From Corynebacterium lowii (GTDB taxonomy: Bacteria; Actinomycetota; Actinomycetes; Mycobacteriales; Mycobacteriaceae), in assembly GCF_001412085.1 (NCBI RefSeq), contig NZ_LKEV01000002.1, forward strand, positions 186,001-250,000: a DNA stretch of 64,000 nt, given 5' to 3'. Shown here one piece after another: positions 51,403-62,175 of this stretch; the stretch's first letter is position 1; each line of letters begins with the position of its first letter. A program made the position numbers and the translations under genes. The notes under the pieces are model-generated. The model was not told the origin of the DNA and did not search any database. It worked only from the letters and a program-made list of their open reading frames with translations.

Positions 51403-52029
51403 CTACCCCTCCACCCAGGTGCTTCCGGCGGCCCTCGGTGCCACCGCCCCCGAGGTAATGGCGCTAATGGTCTGGGCTAGTTCCTCGCCCGCGCCGGGAT
51501 CGGCGGCCAAAGTGAGAGTCACCTGCGCGCCGTATTCCACCTCGGTCACGGTGATTCCCCTGGCGCGCAGTTCCGCCTCGTAGCGCCCGGCCTGGGCGTG
51601 TGGCAGATCGAGGCGCCACAGTTCTTTGCGTGCCCGGGTGGTGCGCCGCACCAGGGGGAGGGCCTCGCCCACGGAGTTGGAATAGGCGTGCACCAATCCC
51701 CCGGCGCCGAGCTTGATACCTCCGAAGTAGCGCACCACCACCGCGGCGATGTCCACCATCCCGGAACCGCGCAGTTGTTCCAGCATGGGGGTTCCGGCGG
51801 TGCCGGAGGGTTCGCCGTCATCGGAGAAGCGTTCCACGGGGTTAGCGCCCTCCACGTGGTAGATATAGGCGCTGCAATGGTGGCGGGCGTCGGGAAAAGC
51901 CGCGCGCACGGAGTCCACAAAGGCCCGCGCCGAGGCTTCATCGGTGACCCTGGCAATGTGGGTGATAAAGCGCGAGCGCTTGATTTCCAGGGTGTTCGTG
52001 ATGGTTTCCGCTGCGGGGCGCGTGTACAT
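51403..52029 (-). CDS. YigZ/IMPACT family protein
   Basis: A 208-residue protein of the YigZ (UPF0029/IMPACT) family. The conserved core FPDARHHCSAYIYHV ... ERFSDDGEPSGTAGTPMLEQL ... VVVRYFGGIKLGAGGLVHAYS is intact, followed by a ferredoxin-like C-terminal domain. Its biochemical role in bacteria is poorly defined; the fold suggests RNA or ribosome binding. The ATG follows the ilvA stop directly (TAG-ATG). Confidence 0.9.
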   Translation of the reverse strand: MYTRPAAETITNTLEIKRSRFITHIARVTDEASARAFVDSVRAAFPDARHHCSAYIYHVEGANPVERFSDDGEPSGTAGTPMLEQLRGSGMVDIAAVVVRYFGGIKLGAGGLVHAYSNSVGEALPLVRRTTRARKELWRLDLPHAQAGRYEAELRARGITVTEVEYGAQVTLTLAADPGAGEELAQTISAITSGAVAPRAAGSTWVEG

Positions 52030-53307
52030 CTAGATCACGAACTCGTACTCCGGGCTACCGGGCTCTAGTTGGCGGCAGTCCAGACGCGAGTTCTCCATGC
52101 GCTCTAGCAGCGGAGCGAGGTCGGCGGCCTTGGTTAATTGCACGCCCACCAGTGCGGTTCCGGTCTCTCGGTTATTGCGCTTGAGGTATTCAAAGCGGGT
52201 AACATCATCGCCCTCTCCCAGCACCTCTTCGAGGAAGTGGCGCAATTGCCCCGGCTCCTGGGGGAAGTTCACCAGGAAGTAGTGCTTGAGGCCCCGGTGC
52301 ACCAGGGAGCGTTCCATCACCTCGTTATAGCGCAGCACGTCATTATTGCCCCCAGAGATGATGCACACCACCACCTCGCCGGGTTGGAGTTTCAACTCAC
52401 GCAGGGCCGCCACGGAGAGAGCACCGGCGGGCTCGGCAATGATGCCCTCATTTTGGTAGAGATCAAGCATCTCGGTGCACACGGAGCCCTCGGAGACGTC
52501 CATCGCGTGCAGCCGGCCCAGGTTGGCCTCCACGATCTCCCAGTTCAAGGCCCCCAGGCGCTTCACGGCGGCGCCGTCCACAAAGGGATCCACGCTTTCC
52601 AGGGTCACCGGGCCGTCGTTGCGGATCGCCGCCTGGAGGGAGGCCGCGCCGCGCGGCTCCACGCCCACCACGGCGGTGCGCGGGGACATATCCGCCACAT
52701 AACTGAGCACGCCGGAGACCAACCCGGCCCCGCCCACGGGCACCACAATGGTATCCAGTGCCTTGCCCTCGGCGGTCAACTGCGCCAAGACCTCCGCGGC
52801 CACGGTGCCCTGCCCGATGACGGTGGGGCGGGCGTCGAAAGGCTCTACCACGGTGGCTCCGCGCTCGGCGGCGTCGGCACGCGCGGCCTGCGCGGCCTCA
52901 TCGAAGCTATCTCCGGTAACCACCAGCTCCACCGCCTCCCCGCCATGCACGCGGATACGGTCGCGCTTTTGCTTGGGGGTTTGATTGGGCACAAAGATCT
53001 TGCCCTGGATACCCAGGGTTCTACAGGCATAGGCCACGCCCTGAGCATGATTGCCTGCCGACGCCGCTACGATCCCCGCCGCGCGCTCCTGCGCGCTGAG
53101 CTGGCTCACGGAGTTCATCGCCCCGCGAATCTTGTAGGAACGCACATCTTGCAGGTCCTCGCGCTTGAGGTACACCTGCGCGCCCGTGGCCTCGGAAAGG
53201 CGGGGGCAGTATTGCAGAGGCGTCTGGGCGATCGTAGACGAAATCCTCGCCTGGGCTAACTGTATGTCCGAGGCGTGGATGGGTTCGACAGATCGCGTGC
53301 TACTCAT
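52030..53307 (-). CDS. ilvA: Threonine ammonia-lyase (threonine deaminase) IlvA
   Basis: PLP enzyme making 2-oxobutanoate for isoleucine, 425 residues. The PLP lysine motif is LKREDLQDVRSYKIRGA, the glycine-rich phosphate loop is VPVGGAGLVSGV, and the C-terminal region (about 335-425) is a single ACT-like regulatory domain, shorter than the two in E. coli IlvA. The ATG at 53307 lies 8 bases after a TAGAAT -10-like element, suggesting a leaderless transcript; a GTG two codons upstream is the alternative. Divergent from the lipase-like gene. Confidence 0.94.
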   Translation of the reverse strand: MSSTRSVEPIHASDIQLAQARISSTIAQTPLQYCPRLSEATGAQVYLKREDLQDVRSYKIRGAMNSVSQLSAQERAAGIVAASAGNHAQGVAYACRTLGIQGKIFVPNQTPKQKRDRIRVHGGEAVELVVTGDSFDEAAQAARADAAERGATVVEPFDARPTVIGQGTVAAEVLAQLTAEGKALDTIVVPVGGAGLVSGVLSYVADMSPRTAVVGVEPRGAASLQAAIRNDGPVTLESVDPFVDGAAVKRLGALNWEIVEANLGRLHAMDVSEGSVCTEMLDLYQNEGIIAEPAGALSVAALRELKLQPGEVVVCIISGGNNDVLRYNEVMERSLVHRGLKHYFLVNFPQEPGQLRHFLEEVLGEGDDVTRFEYLKRNNRETGTALVGVQLTKAADLAPLLERMENSRLDCRQLEPGSPEYEFVI

Positions 53308-53417
53308 GCTCACGGATTCTAGCGCGATTCAGGCCACCTCCATACGGGTGGTCACTTTAGTATCTTTCCCTCCCTGTCATTTATATTCATTTTGTCATTT
53401 TTTTATCAAGAAAGGCT

Positions 53418-54497
53418 ATGGTTTCTGTGAAACGCACAGCACTGAGCGCTGCCCTCGCCCTCACCCTCGTGGCACCGGGCATCGCTCACGCCGCCCCCTC
53501 CTCCAGCGACATCCCCAACCTGGAGCACAACATCACCCTGCCCGTGCCCGAAAACCTCGCTGCGGAGGGCAGCACCGGCGTGATCGCCACCGCCCCCTAC
53601 AACGAACCCGCCGGGGCTATCCGCACCACCTTCGGCCAGGTTGGCCCGCACCCCGTGGCCGCCACCGACCAGACCCACGAGTGCACCGACCTCGCCTTTT
53701 CCACCTATAACCAGATTCTGCGTTTCCAGCACGGCGTGCCCGACGGCGCCCCCTGCTACGACACCTTCCCCGCGGGCGAAGAATCTCCCCTGGGCGTGAA
53801 GTTCATCTACCCCGCCGACATCGCCCAGATGGAACGCGCCCCGCTCGTGGTGCTCAGCCCCGGCATCGGTGCCGAGCCCGGCCTGGTCTCCCGCCAGGCG
53901 GAGCTGTACGCCTCCCACGGCTACGTGGTGGCCCTGGGCTACTCCTTTGTGAACTGGTTTGGCTACCAGGTAGAACTGGCTACCGCCAAGGCTATCGACG
54001 CCAACCGCGACGCCGCTAACCCGCTCTTCGGCAAGATCGACACCGCGCAGACCACCCTCGTGGGTCACTCCGCCGGTGGCGGCTCCGTGGTGCGCGTCTC
54101 CGAGACCCTGGACCAGGCGGCCCGCAAGGCTGGGGACGAGAACTTCCGCGTCACCGGCGTGGTGGCCGTCAACCCCGGCCCGGCAGACTTTGGCATGGCC
54201 TCCCCCGCCACCACCAAGCCGGTGCTCTTTGCCGTGGCGGAAAACGAATCTCTAGTACCCCATCCGCTTTCCCGTATTCTCTACGACCGCGCCACCGGCC
54301 CGAAGTGGTGGGCCGTGGTGAACGGCTCCTACCACGGCACCTTCACCGGAAAGCCGGAGGATTCCGTGCTCGGCGGCATGGTGCTCTCTTTTGCGGAGTA
54401 CACCAACACCCACAGCCCGCGCAGCGCAGCCATCTATGAGGGCGAAGGCCTGGCTCAGGACTCCGAGCTGCACGGTGTGGAGCGCGCGGGGATTTAA
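53418..54497 (+). CDS. Secreted alpha/beta hydrolase, lipase-like
   Basis: A 359-residue exported protein: signal peptide RTALSAALALTLVAPGIAHA cleaved before APSS, then an alpha/beta hydrolase fold. The nucleophile elbow is LVGHSAGGGSV (Ser about 217), a glycine-rich stretch LVVLSPGIGAEPG supplies the oxyanion region, and a late His occurs in GSYHGTF. Corynebacteria secrete several such lipases/cutinase-like enzymes. Substrate unknown. The ATG has AAAGG only two bases upstream; a GTG three codons later is possible. An AT-rich promoter region precedes it, and a terminator follows. Confidence 0.85.
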   Translation: MVSVKRTALSAALALTLVAPGIAHAAPSSSDIPNLEHNITLPVPENLAAEGSTGVIATAPYNEPAGAIRTTFGQVGPHPVAATDQTHECTDLAFSTYNQILRFQHGVPDGAPCYDTFPAGEESPLGVKFIYPADIAQMERAPLVVLSPGIGAEPGLVSRQAELYASHGYVVALGYSFVNWFGYQVELATAKAIDANRDAANPLFGKIDTAQTTLVGHSAGGGSVVRVSETLDQAARKAGDENFRVTGVVAVNPGPADFGMASPATTKPVLFAVAENESLVPHPLSRILYDRATGPKWWAVVNGSYHGTFTGKPEDSVLGGMVLSFAEYTNTHSPRSAAIYEGEGLAQDSELHGVERAGI

Positions 54498-54542
54498 AAG
54501 TCTCCCGAGGGGTGAGGCCTGCGCAGGGCTTTGATCCGTGCG

Positions 54543-54575
54543 GAGTCCGGGCAGAAACTTTCCCGGACTCTTAGG
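54543..54575 (+). terminator. Terminator after the lipase-like gene
   Basis: Perfect 9-bp stem GAGTCCGGG/CCCGGACTC with a 10-base loop (54543-54570) followed by TTAGG, 46 bp after the stop. It ends just before the next gene, so it also could attenuate that gene. Confidence 0.55.
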
Positions 54576-54585
54576 CTTGGGGCGC

Positions 54586-55167
54586 ATGGATACGTCTTTT
54601 AAGCCTTATCCCTTTAAGGCAGTCCTCGCCGGGACTATCACCCTCGCTCCGTTGAACGGGGCCGCCGCTTTCTGTGTACTCGCCCCCGCCAGTTACCTGC
54701 GCACCACGCCCCGGCTTTCCCTGGGCAGGTGCGCGGGTATTTCTTTTCTCGCCGGGCTGGGTGGTTCCGTGTTCACCGCGGTGTTTGATCGCCCATTGGT
54801 GCACCGATACAAAACGCATAATCCCTCGGGGCCGGTGGCGGCACTCAATCACCTTGTTACCCCGGCGCTAGCCGGAGGAGTTATTGCCGCTCTGCTTGGG
54901 GGTTCCCGGTATATGCGCCTGGGTGCGCTTAGCGCCCTCGTAGGTTCTCTGCCCGAATTTTTCATCCTGAAACCCTGGAAAGAGCGCGGCAACGACGGTG
55001 CTGATAGTTCGATCCGCGAGACAATGGCCGCAGCCCGCGAGAATATCGAGGAATATAAGGAAGAACTGCGCCAGCAACACCGCGTCAAGGTCAGTGCCGA
55101 GGAGCGCGAACGGCACAAGCATTACCGGCCGGAGAATAGGTCGTGGGGGCCGTTGGCCGAGGACTAA
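54586..55167 (+). CDS. Membrane protein with charged helical tail
   Basis: A 193-residue protein with about four hydrophobic segments (AVLAGTITLAPLNGAAAFCVLAP, CAGISFLAGLGGSVFTAVF, PALAGGVIAALLGG, LGALSALVGSLP) and a charged, probably coiled C-terminus (RETMAAARENIEEYKEELRQQHRVKVSAEERERHKHY). Start MDTSFKPYPFKAVLAG is preferred because it immediately precedes the first helix. No family recognised. It follows the lipase-like gene but behind a hairpin. Confidence 0.65.
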   Translation: MDTSFKPYPFKAVLAGTITLAPLNGAAAFCVLAPASYLRTTPRLSLGRCAGISFLAGLGGSVFTAVFDRPLVHRYKTHNPSGPVAALNHLVTPALAGGVIAALLGGSRYMRLGALSALVGSLPEFFILKPWKERGNDGADSSIRETMAAARENIEEYKEELRQQHRVKVSAEERERHKHYRPENRSWGPLAED

Positions 55168-55200
55168 TGCTTCAATGGGATAGACACCACGAAACCACTG

Positions 55201-56382
55201 CTAGGCCACCTCTTTACCGGAAAAAGCAACGCGATTCAGCAAAACAGAAACCAATACCAGTAAACAAATAACAGCAGGAAGCCCAGGCAAATGCTCCGCG
55301 CCCAGTGTTGCGACTACCACTCCGCCAATAGCACCACCCAGGCCTACTCCAATATTGAATATCGTTACAAAGAAAGATTAAGCTAAATCCGCGTACTGGC
55401 CTGCCCGTAGAGCAAGTGCCGTCTGAAGAACCGTGGGTGCTCCACCGAATCCCAGCCCCCAAAGAATAAGCCCTATCAAAAATGCAATAGCCGAACCCGA
55501 GAAGAAAGCAAGAACAGCCAAACCCAGGAAAAACAATAAACCACAAGTAATCGACGCAGCATATAGATGCCGGTCAACCACCATCGTGGTAACCACAATG
55601 CCCGTTCCCGCAGCAACACCAAATACCAGAAGAGAAACGTTTAGGTTCACCGAGGCCTCAACCCCTTCAACGAAGGGGGACATATAGGTATAGAGAATAT
55701 TATGAGCGCACACCCAACCCAAAAGAGAAAAGAGTACGAATACCACACCATTTCTTGATATGACCTTAGTAAGCAGCCCCAGAGAGGAATCACCATCACG
55801 ATCACCCGGCCTTGGAGGCACAGTAACACATATCCACATCGCCAGACCTACGGCAATGATAGATAATGCAAAAAATACTGCCCTCCATCCAACAATACTC
55901 CCTCCCCAGGACCCCAGCGGCACACCGAAAGCCAGGGCTATCGGTTGACCAAAACCGATAAACCCTAGAGCCTTCCCCTGTTCCCCCTCAGAAACAAGGC
56001 TACGTGCATAATTTGCCACCAGACCCCAGACAACGCCTCCCGCCATGCCAGCAACAAAACGAGATATATAACCAATAAGAACTATATTCGTCATTGCCGT
56101 TACTGCATTGAATACCGCCAGGAACAAAACTGCAATAATCAGAAGTTTACGCCGAGGTACCGCTCTGGTAGCGGTCATCACCGGTATAGCGGCAACCACA
56201 GACCCAACGGCATACGCCGTAAGGAATTGTCCAATGGTACCCGTTGACGTGCCAAAATCTTGACTCATATCAAGCAACAAGCCAGCAGGTACCGTTTCTG
56301 TCATTATCGCCAGAAAGGCAGCAAAGGATAGTCCTGCCAGTTTTAAGTACGGGAATGGTTCATTATGAGACAGTACGGCCAT
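55201..56382 (-). pseudogene. MFS exporter interrupted by an in-frame stop
   Basis: A drug-efflux-type MFS transporter (MAVLSHNEPFPYLKLAGLSFAAF start, 12 helices expected). The first 334 codons end at TAA 55378-55380 after RAGQYADLA. The same frame then continues for 59 codons of perfect MFS sequence (SFFVTIFNIGVGLGGAIGG ... NRVAFSGKEVA) to a TAG at 55201-55203. No frameshift is needed; a single CAA-to-TAA change is the simplest explanation. The truncated product would lack the last two helices. DNA is more AT-rich than the surroundings, suggesting acquisition with the divergent marR. Confidence 0.85.
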
Positions 56383-56501
56383 ACATTAACATCCCCTCAA
56401 ACTGCAACAATAGGATTAATCTAGAATCGGTGACGATCTCCAAGGCATGTCAAGGCAACGATGCACACCCAGCCACACAGCCCCAGAAGATCAACAAGTC
56501 A

Positions 56502-56525
56502 AAATATCTTAACGTTAAAATATTT
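56502..56525. promoter_or_regulatory. Palindromic operator between the MFS exporter and marR
   Basis: AAATATCTTAAC and GTTAAAATATTT form a 24-bp palindrome with one mismatched pair. It lies in the divergent gap, 50 bp upstream of the marR ATG, exactly where a MarR dimer would repress both genes. Confidence 0.6.
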
Positions 56526-56575
56526 AGCAGAGACGGTATCACTCCCAGCGCGATACGTCTAGGGATAAGGTGAAA

Positions 56576-57109
56576 ATGAGCGATAACCTGGAACTTCCGC
56601 ACCCCTCTACCGAGCATGATCGAGTCGATGGCATCTTGGAGCAGTGGCACCAGGAGCACCCTGACATCGACTTCACAGCGATGGGGCTCGTTGGCCGACT
56701 ACAGCGCGCAGCGATCCTTGCCCGATCCGCTATCACAGATGTGTTCTCGGCTCATGGTGTGGAGGGATGGGAGTTTGATGTACTCGCCACCCTGCGCCGC
56801 GCGGGGGAACTGTCCGCCGGAGAACTCACCCAAGAAAGCATGGTGACTTCCGGTGCCCTAACAAATAGAGTGAACCGATTGGTGAAGAAAGGACTCGTCA
56901 CCCGCCGTACCGATCCACAAAGCAGGAGAAGCGTGCTCATCGCACTCACCCCCGAGGGGCAATCCTTAGTAGATAAGCTCCTCACGCACCATATCGAAAA
57001 TCTCGATTCCCTGACCAGTCACCTTTCTGCGCAGGAAAAGAAACAGTTAACGGCCTTGCTCCGTATTTTCTTATTAGGCCTTGGTGACATTCCCGAGAAA
57101 GAAAAGTAA
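56576..57109 (+). CDS. MarR family transcriptional regulator
   Basis: A 177-residue winged-helix repressor. The recognition region is AGELSAGELTQESMVTSGALTNRVNRLVKKGLVTRR and the wing is TDPQSRRSVLIALTPEGQSLVDKL; dimerising helices flank it. ATG taken because AAGG is five bases upstream; a GTG two codons earlier is possible. It is divergent from the MFS exporter, with a palindrome between, so it probably controls the exporter and itself in response to a small molecule. The exporter is now broken, leaving the repressor possibly without its main target. Confidence 0.9.
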   Translation: MSDNLELPHPSTEHDRVDGILEQWHQEHPDIDFTAMGLVGRLQRAAILARSAITDVFSAHGVEGWEFDVLATLRRAGELSAGELTQESMVTSGALTNRVNRLVKKGLVTRRTDPQSRRSVLIALTPEGQSLVDKLLTHHIENLDSLTSHLSAQEKKQLTALLRIFLLGLGDIPEKEK

Positions 57110-57130
57110 TTTTCCCTTAACCGGGACAAA

Positions 57131-58489
57131 CTACCCCAGCACCTTCCCCCGCTGCTCCGGCAGCAGCCACGCCGCCGCAGCCGCCAGGGCAAAGGCCGCA
57201 CCAAAGAGCCCGAAGAGCGCCCCACTCCCCCAGCCCGCAACAATCGGTGGCACGATGAGTGGGGCGATAATCGAGGCAATGCGCCCAAAACCCGCCGCCG
57301 CCCCGGTGCCCGCCCCGCGCACCGCCGTGGGGTATAACTCCGGGCCAATGGCATAAAGCGCGCCCCAGGCCCCGAGGTTGAAGAAGCTCAGCAGGCAGCC
57401 CGCCACAATGATAGTGGTCTGGGTATCGGCAAAGCCATAGAGCCCCGCCGAGAACGCCGAACCGAGCAGGAACACCGTGAGCGTGGTGCGCCTGCCCCAC
57501 ACCTCGATGAGCCAGGCGGCCACGGCGTAGCCGGGCAATTGCGCCAGGGTGATAATGAGGGTGAATTGAAAGGACTTCACCAGTCCAAAACCATCGGCTA
57601 CCAGCAGCGAGGGTATCCAGATGAACGCCCCGTAATAACTCAGGTTGATGCAGAACCACACCACCCACAGCGCGGCGGTGCGCCTGCGCAGCCCCGGCGC
57701 CCAGATGCTCGTGGCCGTGGCCCCCACCTCGTCGGCGGGGGCTGGGTGCGGGTTCGTGGGGGCGTCGATAAGTGCGGCCTCGCGCTCAAAGGAAGCCACG
57801 ATCTCCTCGGCCTCGCGGTGGCGGCCCTTGGATTCCAGGAAGCGCACGGATTCCGGCAGCCCCAGGCGCACGTAAAGCGCGTACAGTGCGGGCACGCAGC
57901 CCAGGGCGAGTGCCCAGCGCCAGCCGCTTTCCGACGCCGAGACCACGAACGCCCCGATGGCCGCTGCGGCGATCCAGCCCACCGCCCAGAAGGCTTCGAG
58001 CGCTACCACCATGCGGCCGCGTATGCGGCGCGGGGCGAACTCCGAGATGAGTGTGGAGGCGACGGGAAGTTCCGCACCGAGGCCCAGGCCCACGATGAAA
58101 CGCAGCACCATGAGCACCGCCAGCGAGGTAGCCAGCGCCGAGGCGCCGGTGGCGAGACCGTAGACCAGCAGCGTCAGCGCAAAGACCTGGCGGCGGCCAA
58201 AACGATCGGCCAGCAGCCCGCCGAAGGTGGCGCCGAGCGCCATGCCGATGAAGCCGATGGAGGCCAGCCAGGAGGTTTGGGTGGCGCTCAATCCCCAGTG
58301 CGCGGCGAGCGCGGCCATGATGAAGGAGACGAGCCCCACGTCCATCGCGTCAAGCGCCCAGCCCAGGCCGGAGCCGAGGAGCATTTTCTTGTGCTTTCCC
58401 GTGAGTGGGAGGCGATCAAGGCGCTCGTTGCGGCTAAGCGCGGCGTCGGGCGTAGCACCGGCGGGAACCCCGGCGGAAGTGTTTTCCAT
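57131..58489 (-). CDS. MFS transporter of the metabolite:H+ symporter type
   Basis: A 452-residue, 12-helix MFS protein. Motif A copies are GGLLADRFGRRQVF and LIEVWGRRTTLT; PLTGKHKKMLLGSGLGWALDAMDVGLV and the PESVRFLESKGR cytoplasmic loop are typical of the sugar/aromatic acid/niacin transporter branch (NiaP- or benzoate-like). Substrate not decidable. ATG at 58489 lies 6 bases after a TACAGT -10-like element, compatible with leaderless transcription; an ATG two codons upstream exists. Convergent with marR, 21 bp apart. Confidence 0.87.
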   Translation of the reverse strand: MENTSAGVPAGATPDAALSRNERLDRLPLTGKHKKMLLGSGLGWALDAMDVGLVSFIMAALAAHWGLSATQTSWLASIGFIGMALGATFGGLLADRFGRRQVFALTLLVYGLATGASALATSLAVLMVLRFIVGLGLGAELPVASTLISEFAPRRIRGRMVVALEAFWAVGWIAAAAIGAFVVSASESGWRWALALGCVPALYALYVRLGLPESVRFLESKGRHREAEEIVASFEREAALIDAPTNPHPAPADEVGATATSIWAPGLRRRTAALWVVWFCINLSYYGAFIWIPSLLVADGFGLVKSFQFTLIITLAQLPGYAVAAWLIEVWGRRTTLTVFLLGSAFSAGLYGFADTQTTIIVAGCLLSFFNLGAWGALYAIGPELYPTAVRGAGTGAAAGFGRIASIIAPLIVPPIVAGWGSGALFGLFGAAFALAAAAAWLLPEQRGKVLG

Positions 58490-58549
58490 AGGCATACTGT
58501 AATCGGGTGGCCGCCGCCGGGGAATACTTTTAGCCCACTATCTGCCCGC

Positions 58550-61500
58550 CTAGCCCAGGATTCCCGTGCCCATCGTGGCCTTGAGGTCACCCATGAGAGA
58601 GGCCGAGCGCTCCACGCGCAGGTGCTCGCCCAGAATCATGAGGGTGGATTCCTCGCCATTGACCAGTTTGAGGTACACGTCCGATTCCCCACGGTTGGCC
58701 ACCAGCACGTCCTTCAACTTCTTGATATTCACCGGGGTGCACTGGTCGGTACGCATGGTCAGGCGCAGCGGCAGGCCGCTGCCGTTGCCCGCGCCGAGTT
58801 CGGGCACTTTGAGATCGTCACAGAAGAGGCTGGTGCGCTCATCGCGGATGGATACGTGCGCCTTGGCCAGGATGATATTGTCCTCCACGATCTGAGAACT
58901 CACCAGGGCGTAGACCTTGTTAAACACCAGCAGATCGGTCTGGGCGCCGTTGTGATCTTCCAGGGTGACGATCGCCCAGGGGGAGCCGTCCTTCTTGGAA
59001 AAGCGCCTGTCCACGCCGGAGATAATGCCGCCGATGGTCACCTCCTGGCCGTGGCGCAATTCCCCGCCCAGGATGGTGGTGATCGCGGTATCGGTCTGGG
59101 CGGCCAGGGATTCCTCGTAGCCGTCCAGGGGGTGCCCGGAGACGTAGAGGCCCAGCATCTCGCGCTCTAGGGCCAGCTTGTGCTTGCGGTCCCACTCGGC
59201 ATCGGGGACGTCGATGGCAAAGACGTTATCCATCGCCTCGTCCTGGCCGCCGAAGCCCGCGAAGAGGTCAAACTGCCCCTTATCGGCGGCCTTCTTGGTG
59301 GCGGTCACGGCGTCCACGGCGTCCTCGTGGATTAAGGTCAGCCCCTTGCGCGGCAGACCCAGGGAGTCGAAGGCCCCGGCCCTAATCAACGATTCCGTAA
59401 TGCGCTTATTGCAGGGTAAGAGTTCGATCTTTTCCAGATAATCGCCGAAGTCCTTGTATACACCCTTGCTTTCCCTGGTGCGCACGATGGAATCCACCAC
59501 GTCCTTGCCCACGTTGCGGATAGCGCCCAGGCCAAAGCGAATATCCTCGCCCACGGCCATGAAGTCATTGTGGGATTCATTTACGTCCGGGGAGAGCACC
59601 CGAATACCCAGGTGGCGGCAGTCCGCCAAATAGATAGCCGATTTATCCTTTTTATCCGCCACGGAGGAAAGCAGGGCCGCCATGTATTCCGGAGCGTAGT
59701 GGGCCTTGAGGTAGGCCGTCCAGAAGGAAACCAGGCCGTATCCCGCGGCGTGGGACTTATTAAACGCATAGGAGGCAAAAGGCTCGATGGTGCCCCACAG
59801 CGCATCCACCGCAGCCTTGGAGTAGCCGTTATCCTTCATGCCCCCGGCAAACTTCTCGTACTGCTTGGCCAGCACCTCGGGCTTCTTCTTACCCATCGCC
59901 TTGCGGAAGTTATCGGCCTCACCGGCGGTGTAGTTGGCTACCTTCTGGGAGATACGCATGATCTGCTCTTGGTACACGATCAGGCCGTAGGTCTCGTCCA
60001 GAATCTCGCGCAGCGGCTCCTCCAATTCGGGGTGAATCGGGGTGATGGGCTTGCGGCCATTCTTGCGGTCCGCGTAATCCCAGTGGGCGTTCACGCCCAT
60101 CGGGCCGGGGCGGTAGAGGGCCAGGGAGGCCACGATGTCCTTAAAGCCCGTGGGCTGCATGCGCTTGAGCAGTTCCTGCATACCACCGGAGTCCAGCTGG
60201 AACACGCCCAGGGTATCGCCGCGGCTGAGCAGCTTATAGACCTCTTCGTCCTCGGTCTCCAGGGTTTCCAGGTCCACCTCTTCGCCGCGGTTGGCTTTGA
60301 TGTTCTCGATGGCATCGCCAATCACCGTGAGGTTGCGCAGCCCCAGGAAGTCCATCTTCAGCAGGCCGATGGCCTCGCAGGCCGGGTAGTCCCAGCCGGT
60401 AATCAGCGCGCCGTCGGCGGCCCTCTTCCACATCGGAATGTGGTCCAGCAGTGGAACGGAGGCCATAATCACCGCGCAGGCGTGTACACCCGCCTGACGC
60501 ACCACGCCCTCTAGGCCGCGCGCGGTCTCGTAAATCTGCTTGACGTCGGGGTCGCTCTCGATGAGCGAGCGCACCTCGCCCGCCTCGTTGAAGCGCGCGT
60601 GATCGGGGTCGGTAATGCCGGAAAGCGGAATGTCCTTGGCCATGATCGCCGGGGGCAGGGCCTTGGTAATGCGGTCGGCAATCTGGTAGCCGGGCTGACC
60701 AAACTGCACGCGGGCGGAATCCTTAATGGCCTGCTTGGTTTTCACCGTGCCGAAGGTAATCACCTGGGCGATCTTGTCCTCACCCCAGCGGTCCGAGGCG
60801 TAGCGGATCATCTCGCCGCGGCGGCGATCGTCAAAGTCAATATCAATATCGGGGGCCGAGGGGCGCTCCGGGTTGAGGAATCGCTCAAAGAGGAGATCGT
60901 GCTCCATCGGGTCGATATTGGTAATGGTCAGGGCGTAGGCCACCAGGGCACCGGCGGCCGAACCACGGCCCGGCCCCACGCGGATACCCACCTTGCGGGC
61001 ATGCTTAATCAACTCCGCCACGATGAGGAAGTACGAGGGGTAACCCTTCATATCAATCACGCTGATCTCATACTTGGCGCGGTCGATATAGGCTTGCGGC
61101 ACCTCCTGGCCGGGGAAGCGCTCTTGCAGGCCCGCCATCACCTCGTGGGTGAGCCAGGAGGTAGGGGTTTCCCCCTCGGGGACGTCGGCGATGGGCATGC
61201 GGTCGTGCGGGTGGTCCTCCCAGAGTTCGCCGTAATCGCCCACGCGCTCGGCAATCCACAGGGTGTTATCACAGCCATCGGGCACCATCTCATCCCAGAG
61301 TTCGCGCATCTGGGCGGCGGACTTGATGTAGTAACCATCACCGCCGAACTTGAAGCGGTCCGGGTCGTGCAGGGTCTTACCCGTTTGCACGCACAACATG
61401 GCCTCGTGCGGCTGGGCTTGGGATTGCAGCACGTAGTGGCAATCATTGGTCACCAGCGGAGGTAGGCCCAGTTTGCGGCCAATTTCTAGCAGCTCGGAGC

Positions 61501-62110
61501 GCACCCTGGTCTCAATGTCCAGGCCGTGATCCATCAGTTCCAGGAAGTAATTGTCCTTGCCGTAGATGTCCTGCCACATCGCGGCGGCCTCCAAGGCCTT
61601 ATCGAATTGCCCCAAGCGCAGGCGAGTTTGCACGTCCCCCGAGGGGCAGCCGGTGGTGGCGATGATGCCATCGGCGTGCTCCGCGATGAGGTCGGCATCC
61701 ATGCGCGGCCACTTGCCCAATTGGCCCTCGTAGGAGGCCATAGAGGAGAGATAAAAAAGGTTGCGCAGGCCCGTGGCATTTTCCGCCAGCATGGTCTGGT
61801 GCAGGTACGCGCCGGAGGCGGAGACGTCATCGGACTTCTGGTGCGGCTCGCCCCAGCGCACGCGGTTTTTATTAAAGCGAGATTCCGGAGCCATATAGGC
61901 CTCAATGCCAATGATCGGCTTAATTCCAGACTCCACCATCTTGCGATAAAAGGCATTGGAGCCAAACATATTGCCGTGATCGGTAATCCCCACCGCCGGC
62001 ATTCCTTGCCGGTTCACCTCCTCGGCCAGCAGGTCCACCTTGGCCATTCCATCGAGCATGGAATATTCGGTGTGATTATGCAGGTGCACAAAGGAGGAGT
62101 TCTTTGCCAT
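58550..62110 (-). CDS. dnaE: DNA polymerase III subunit alpha
   Basis: Replicative polymerase catalytic subunit, 1186 residues, DnaE1 type. Order: N-terminal PHP domain ([22 protein letters not shown]), polymerase palm with the catalytic aspartates in [12 protein letters not shown] (about 418-429), fingers, helix-hairpin-helix, OB fold ([10 protein letters not shown]) and C-terminal tail. Length is normal for actinobacterial DnaE1. It is divergent from rarD with a 65-bp gap. No neighbouring imuA/imuB or second dnaE, so this is the housekeeping enzyme. Confidence 0.97.
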   Translation of the reverse strand: MAKNSSFVHLHNHTEYSMLDGMAKVDLLAEEVNRQGMPAVGITDHGNMFGSNAFYRKMVESGIKPIIGIEAYMAPESRFNKNRVRWGEPHQKSDDVSASGAYLHQTMLAENATGLRNLFYLSSMASYEGQLGKWPRMDADLIAEHADGIIATTGCPSGDVQTRLRLGQFDKALEAAAMWQDIYGKDNYFLELMDHGLDIETRVRSELLEIGRKLGLPPLVTNDCHYVLQSQAQPHEAMLCVQTGKTLHDPDRFKFGGDGYYIKSAAQMRELWDEMVPDGCDNTLWIAERVGDYGELWEDHPHDRMPIADVPEGETPTSWLTHEVMAGLQERFPGQEVPQAYIDRAKYEISVIDMKGYPSYFLIVAELIKHARKVGIRVGPGRGSAAGALVAYALTITNIDPMEHDLLFERFLNPERPSAPDIDIDFDDRRRGEMIRYASDRWGEDKIAQVITFGTVKTKQAIKDSARVQFGQPGYQIADRITKALPPAIMAKDIPLSGITDPDHARFNEAGEVRSLIESDPDVKQIYETARGLEGVVRQAGVHACAVIMASVPLLDHIPMWKRAADGALITGWDYPACEAIGLLKMDFLGLRNLTVIGDAIENIKANRGEEVDLETLETEDEEVYKLLSRGDTLGVFQLDSGGMQELLKRMQPTGFKDIVASLALYRPGPMGVNAHWDYADRKNGRKPITPIHPELEEPLREILDETYGLIVYQEQIMRISQKVANYTAGEADNFRKAMGKKKPEVLAKQYEKFAGGMKDNGYSKAAVDALWGTIEPFASYAFNKSHAAGYGLVSFWTAYLKAHYAPEYMAALLSSVADKKDKSAIYLADCRHLGIRVLSPDVNESHNDFMAVGEDIRFGLGAIRNVGKDVVDSIVRTRESKGVYKDFGDYLEKIELLPCNKRITESLIRAGAFDSLGLPRKGLTLIHEDAVDAVTATKKAADKGQFDLFAGFGGQDEAMDNVFAIDVPDAEWDRKHKLALEREMLGLYVSGHPLDGYEESLAAQTDTAITTILGGELRHGQEVTIGGIISGVDRRFSKKDGSPWAIVTLEDHNGAQTDLLVFNKVYALVSSQIVEDNIILAKAHVSIRDERTSLFCDDLKVPELGAGNGSGLPLRLTMRTDQCTPVNIKKLKDVLVANRGESDVYLKLVNGEESTLMILGEHLRVERSASLMGDLKATMGTGILG

Positions 62111-62175
62111 GCCGCTCAGTCTAACCCCTGGGGCAAATCCGGCATCGGCGCTGCACGAGGGCTACAGTGACCTCC

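Noticed and set aside
55214..55546. Separate small gene downstream of the broken exporter
   Set aside because: The true reading is the continuation of the exporter frame after the TAA; this other frame has no MFS or other recognisable sequence.
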